From positions 1-41,056 of the forward strand of contig CAZJEW010000008.1 in assembly GCA_964545285.1 (NCBI GenBank): 41,056 nt of DNA, in the 5' to 3' direction. Shown piece after piece: positions 38,394 to 41,056 of the stretch (the stretch's first letter is position 1; the number at the start of each line of letters is the position of its first letter). The notes under the pieces were generated by a model. The model did no database searches, was not told where the DNA came from, and worked only from the letters and a program-made list of their open reading frames with translations. The DNA comes from CAG-1000 sp964545285 (GTDB lineage: Bacteria; Bacillota_I; Bacilli_A; RF39; UBA660). Both the position numbers and the translations under genes were made by a program.

Positions 38394-38521
38394 ATTATTC
38401 ATAATATNNNNNNNNNNNNNNNNNNNNNNNNNNNNNNNNNNNNNNNNNNNNNNNNNNNNNNNNNNNNNNNNNNNNNNNNNNNNNNNNNNNNNNNNNNNNN
38501 NNNNNNNATTATTCATAATAT
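38394..38521. other. Assembly gap of 100 N flanked by a 14-base direct repeat
   Basis: Positions 38408-38507 are exactly 100 N, the usual placeholder for a gap of unknown size. ATTATTCATAATAT occurs immediately on both sides (38394-38407 and 38508-38521). The gap joins the end of a DUF362 coding region to the beginning of an unrelated coding region in the same frame and so creates a false fusion. The repeat probably marks where the assembler stopped or mis-scaffolded. Confidence 0.95.
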
Positions 38522-39143
38522 CGATATATAGTATTTTCCCATTCTTATTTTTAAAATAATCACTCACTCCCTTAGCTGCTTCAGCCATAGACTCTAAAAA
38601 GTATTCTTGTTTAGGAAGATTATTCCAAAGTTCGCTAGGGTTTCTAGTTGCACCTGCAGTATGTATATAAGTTTTACCATTTCTAGAAGCAACACCAATT
38701 GATTGATTCTTAAGTACTCCGCCAAATCCGCCCATAGCATGTCCTTTAAAGTGAGCTAAATTCAACATAGAATCATACTTATTTATATTTTTCCCAACAA
38801 CATCAACATCCAAATGTTTACCATTAACTGGTATATCAAATTCTCCATCAGCATCCATTATATCAACATCAGCTATATTCATAAATCCATGATCTTTAGC
38901 AACTTTTAAATGTTCTTCCACTGTATTTCTTTTTCCATCATACGCTGTATTGCATTCAATAATAGTACCATTTAATTTTTTAACTAAAGATCCTATTAAT
39001 TCTGGTTTTAAATAATTATGTCCACCAGCTTCTCCAGTTGAAATTTTTATTCCAATATTTCCATTCAATTCCACACCTAAACGATCATATATGTTTATCA
39101 ATGATTCTGGTGTTATTTGTTTTGTAAAATATACTTTTTCCAT
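38508..39143 (-). CDS. DUF362 domain-containing protein, C-terminus missing in the gap
   Basis: The first 212 codons are present, starting MEKVYFTKQITPESLINIYD after an AGGAG site. The DUF362 signatures GIKISTGEAGGHNYL, NGTIIECNTAYDGKRNTVEEHL, HGFMNIADVDIMDADGE and AHFKGHAMGGFGGVLKNQSIG are intact. The sequence stops at ILYIDIMNN; in relatives a cysteine-rich ferredoxin-like stretch follows this position, and it should lie in the missing bases. The function of DUF362 proteins is not settled; an iron-sulfur redox role is assumed. The gene is eleven bases after ddl and probably in one operon with it. Confidence 0.88.
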
Positions 39144-39154
39144 TTTTTCTCCTT

Positions 39155-40195
39155 TTATTTATCGTTAATTGTATCATTAATTAATTTGTCTAATAATTCA
39201 GAATACTTAATACCTGAATAATCTAATAGTTTTGGAAACATACTTATTGTTGTAAATCCTGGCATAGTATTTATTTCATTAATATATATTTTATCATCTT
39301 TCAAAAAGAAATCTACTCGAGAAAGTCCATTACAATTTGCTATCAAATAAGCTTTCTTAGCCAAATTTTTTATTTTAATAATAACGTCGTTATCTATTTT
39401 AGCAGGTATATCAACAGTACTCTTATTACTTTTATACTTTGAATCAAAACTATAAAATTTATTATCAGATAGTATTTCTCCAGGAGATGATACAAATATA
39501 TCATTTGTTCCAATAACTGAACACTCTATTTCTCTACCAATAATTTCTTCTTCAATTAAAACTTTATTATCATATAGAAATGCATGATCAATATACTTTT
39601 TCAATTCTGTTACATTTATTGCTTTATTAATTCCAATAGAAGAACCTCCTCTTGATGGTTTTATATATACAGGATACTTAATACTATTATTGATTAAATC
39701 GTTTATATCATCTATGTCTAATAATTGATTGTTTATATCATAATATTTATTATTTTTCTTAACTAAGCATATATATTTTGCTTGATTTAGACCTGCTGCT
39801 TCAAATGTTATTTTACTATATGCCTTATCCATACAAATAGAAGATGATAATACTCCACAACCTACATATTTTATATTAAATAACTCAAATAGTCCTTGTA
39901 TAGTACCATCTTCACCATATAAACCATGCAAAGCAGGAAAAACAACATCAGCTTGTTTTAAAAACAAAATTATATTATCAATTTTTTCCAATTCAATAGG
40001 TTTATCACCCAAACTAAAAGTTTTAATACTATTAATATCTTTTTTATAATAATACCAAACATTATCCCTACTAATATAAACAGGTATTATTTCATATTTA
40101 GTTTTATCTAGATGTTCAATAATAGATGTTCCTGAAATAATAGAAATATCATGTTCAGAAGATCTTCCTCCGAATATTACAATTATCTTTTTCAA
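39155..40195 (-). CDS. ddl: D-alanine-D-alanine ligase
   Basis: The enzyme makes the D-Ala-D-Ala dipeptide for peptidoglycan. The ATP-grasp family landmarks are present: VIFGGRSSEHDISIISG, PALHGLYGEDGTIQGLFE, YPVYIKPSRGGSSIGI, LIEEEIIGREIECSVIG and GLSRVDFFLKDDKIYINEINTMPGFT with the metal-binding Asp, Glu and Asn. The chosen TTG start gives MKKIIVIFGG (346 residues), the normal family beginning, and stands seven bases after GGGTGA; a GTG three codons upstream sits inside that site. SKYKSNKSTVDIPA resembles the omega loop of D-Ala ligases, not that of vancomycin-resistance D-lactate ligases. Confidence 0.95.
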   Translation of the reverse strand: MKKIIVIFGGRSSEHDISIISGTSIIEHLDKTKYEIIPVYISRDNVWYYYKKDINSIKTFSLGDKPIELEKIDNIILFLKQADVVFPALHGLYGEDGTIQGLFELFNIKYVGCGVLSSSICMDKAYSKITFEAAGLNQAKYICLVKKNNKYYDINNQLLDIDDINDLINNSIKYPVYIKPSRGGSSIGINKAINVTELKKYIDHAFLYDNKVLIEEEIIGREIECSVIGTNDIFVSSPGEILSDNKFYSFDSKYKSNKSTVDIPAKIDNDVIIKIKNLAKKAYLIANCNGLSRVDFFLKDDKIYINEINTMPGFTTISMFPKLLDYSGIKYSELLDKLINDTINDK

Positions 40196-40211
40196 ATATA
40201 TCACCCAATTA

Positions 40212-40241
40212 ATTATATAATACTTTATAATAAATAAACAA
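40212..40241 (-). promoter_or_regulatory. Candidate promoter of ddl
   Basis: TTGTTT (40241-40236) and TATAAT (40217-40212) on the minus strand are 18 bases apart, in an intergenic region of extreme A/T content, so a chance match is possible. Confidence 0.45.
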
Positions 40242-40294
40242 TTATCAATTAAATTTTACATAAAAATCAATTATAATTTTTATATTATAATTAT

Positions 40295-40717
40295 CTATAA
40301 CAAATCCTTTCTAAGACCAATATGATTACCATTTTCAATTTCAAAAAAATTCTCTAAGATTGCAAACTCTTTATACCCTTGTTTTTTATAAAATATTTCG
40401 TTTTTATTATACCCTGTTGTCCAAGTATAAATGTGTTCTATACCCTTTAATTTAATTTGTTCCTCTAAGGATTCTAAAACTTTAGTACCAAGTCCTTGTC
40501 CTCTATATTTTTCATCAACCCATAAATCGGTTAAATTAAACCATTTATGATTTATTAAACCAGAAGCCATCGCAATAATAGTTTCTTCATCTTCAACAGT
40601 TATATTACATCTTTCTTCTTTTGCATCTGGAACACCATATTCAACTTCAATATTTTTGAAATCACGATATATTCTTTCCAACTCTTCTTTTGTAACACTT
40701 CTTACACTAAATTTCAT
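40295..40717 (-). CDS. GNAT family N-acetyltransferase
   Basis: The 140-residue protein is a single GNAT domain that transfers an acetyl group from acetyl-CoA. The acetyl-CoA motif is LWVDEKYRGQGLGTKVLESL (residues 70-89), followed by the strand HIYTWTTGYN and YKKQGYKEF. The substrate cannot be read from the sequence. A CAGGAG ribosome binding site lies about nine bases before the ATG. Confidence 0.93.
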   Translation of the reverse strand: MKFSVRSVTKEELERIYRDFKNIEVEYGVPDAKEERCNITVEDEETIIAMASGLINHKWFNLTDLWVDEKYRGQGLGTKVLESLEEQIKLKGIEHIYTWTTGYNKNEIFYKKQGYKEFAILENFFEIENGNHIGLRKDLL

Positions 40718-40736
40718 TTATTAAACTCCTGTACAA

Positions 40737-40745
40737 ATTATATCA
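40737..40745 (-). promoter_or_regulatory. Extended -10 promoter of the acetyltransferase gene
   Basis: TGATATAAT on the minus strand lies 19 bases upstream of the ATG and just before the CAGGAG site. No -35 match is seen. Confidence 0.5.
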
Positions 40746-40780
40746 TATTATATAAAAACTCTGCAAATACAGACTTCAGA

Positions 40781-40834
40781 TTATTTATCACGATGATTCT
40801 TATATTTCTTTCCATCGCCACATGGATAAATATT
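40781..40834 (-). pseudogene. Remnant of a SEC-C zinc motif
   Basis: Seventeen codons between two TAA stops read NIYPCGDGKKYKNHRDK. PCGDGKKYKN matches the core of the SEC-C metal-binding motif (CxCxSGKKYKxCC/H), but the first cysteine is tyrosine and the later cysteine is histidine. It is in the same reading frame as the truncated gene at the right edge and is separated from it by 36 bases containing two stops, so I read it as the detached tail of that gene. Confidence 0.6.
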
Positions 40835-40870
40835 TTAAATTTTGATAAATAGAATTTTATCACATAAAAT

Positions 40871-41056
40871 TTATCTTTTTTTATTTTGTTTATGAAATAC
40901 AGATAAAATATACTCATATCCCAATTGTATTTTTTTCTCAATTTTATTATTAGTCAAAAATATTTTACTCAATTCTTCCATTACACTTTTACCATCATTG
41001 GTTAATTCATAAAAACTATCATAGGATCTTTCTTTCACATTTATAGTTTTATTAAT
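40871..41056 (-). CDS. C-terminal part of a gene of unknown function, probably truncated
   Basis: The frame enters from the right edge and ends at TAA (40873-40871) after 61 codons. The peptide is helical: SYDSFYELTNDGKSVMEELS, then IFLTNNKIEKKIQLGYEY and ILSVFHKQNKKR. No known fold is assigned. Because a SEC-C-like segment follows in the same frame after two stop codons, the intact ancestor may have ended in a SEC-C zinc tail. An A/T palindrome (AATTTTAT-CAC-ATAAAATT on the plus strand, 40853-40871) overlaps the stop. Confidence 0.6.
   Translation of the reverse strand: MNKTINVKERSYDSFYELTNDGKSVMEELSKIFLTNNKIEKKIQLGYEYILSVFHKQNKKR

Noticed and set aside
37659..39143. Natural DUF362-effector fusion protein of 494 residues
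   Set aside because: The two halves meet only across 100 N, and the DUF362 half stops before its expected cysteine-rich end.
39155..40195. Vancomycin-resistance type D-Ala-D-Lac or D-Ser ligase
   Set aside because: The omega-loop region and neighbours resemble ordinary Ddl, and no vanH, vanX or vanT partner is adjacent.
40738..40941. Open frame of 67 codons on the minus strand at the right end
   Set aside because: It has no ribosome binding site or family signal, and it overlaps, in another frame, the end of the truncated gene and the SEC-C remnant, which explain the region better.
1..41056. Mycoplasma-type genetic code (TGA as tryptophan) suggested by low GC and missing L30
   Set aside because: Release factor 2 is present and several genes, for example map, ftsX and cotH, end in TGA.
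1..41056. tRNA, rRNA or insertion-sequence genes
   Set aside because: No cloverleaf, rRNA-like stretch or transposase reading frame was seen; intergenic spaces are all under 300 bases.

Overview
The window is AT-rich (roughly 30% GC by eye) and lies almost wholly on the minus strand; only murE and clpP are on the plus strand. Gene content points to a low-GC Bacillota (Firmicutes) of the uncultured gut type: an intact S10-spc ribosomal cluster, Spo0A with its DNA-binding domain, WhiA, FtsEX with an M23 hydrolase, YitT, a MurE with the meso-diaminopimelate motif, and a zinc-ribbon S14. TGA is used as a stop and release factor 2 is present, so the code is standard and not the Mycoplasma one. A run of exactly 100 N at 38408-38507 says this is a scaffolded, probably metagenome-derived, assembly.

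Region 1 (1-12100): the S10-spc operon read right to left from a clear promoter at about 12018: rpsJ, rplC, D, W, B, rpsS, rplV, rpsC, rplP, rpmC, rpsQ, rplN, X, E, rpsN, an unrecognised 87-residue gene, rpsH, rplF, R, rpsE, rplO, secY, adk, map and the first codons of infA. rpmD (L30) is absent from its usual place. L3 has a glutamate-rich tail.

Region 2 (12100-24480): a type II membrane protein of unknown role, a GpmI-type phosphoglycerate mutase, Spo0A, a divergent triosephosphate isomerase, phosphoglycerate kinase, a dNMP-kinase-like P-loop protein, a surface protein with two related modules, and a CotH - VTC polyphosphate polymerase - DUF4956 trio. From cotH to tpiA the genes are tightly packed and probably co-transcribed, which would join lower glycolysis to an envelope/polyphosphate set.

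Region 3 (24480-34140): divergent murE; a nucleoside kinase/GAPDH pair; clpP converging on whiA; and the ftsE-ftsX-M23 division operon, followed upstream by yitT. Rho-independent terminators separate these blocks.

Region 4 (34140-41056): a more accessory stretch. It holds a DUF4282-like membrane protein without a normal start codon, prfB with a promoter that predicts a leaderless mRNA, a protein of unknown family, a collagen-like surface protein, a protein with a possible ADP-ribosyltransferase-like domain, the N gap that artificially fuses that protein to a truncated DUF362 protein, D-alanine-D-alanine ligase, a GNAT acetyltransferase, and at the right edge the C-terminal part of a gene followed by an in-frame remnant of a SEC-C zinc motif.

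The best candidates for something undescribed are the CotH-VTC-DUF4956-surface-protein cluster, the extra gene inside the spc operon, the GpmI-like protein with altered substrate-binding residues, and the surface/effector-like island at 35.7-38.4 kb. All functional statements come from reading motifs by eye; no database search was run.
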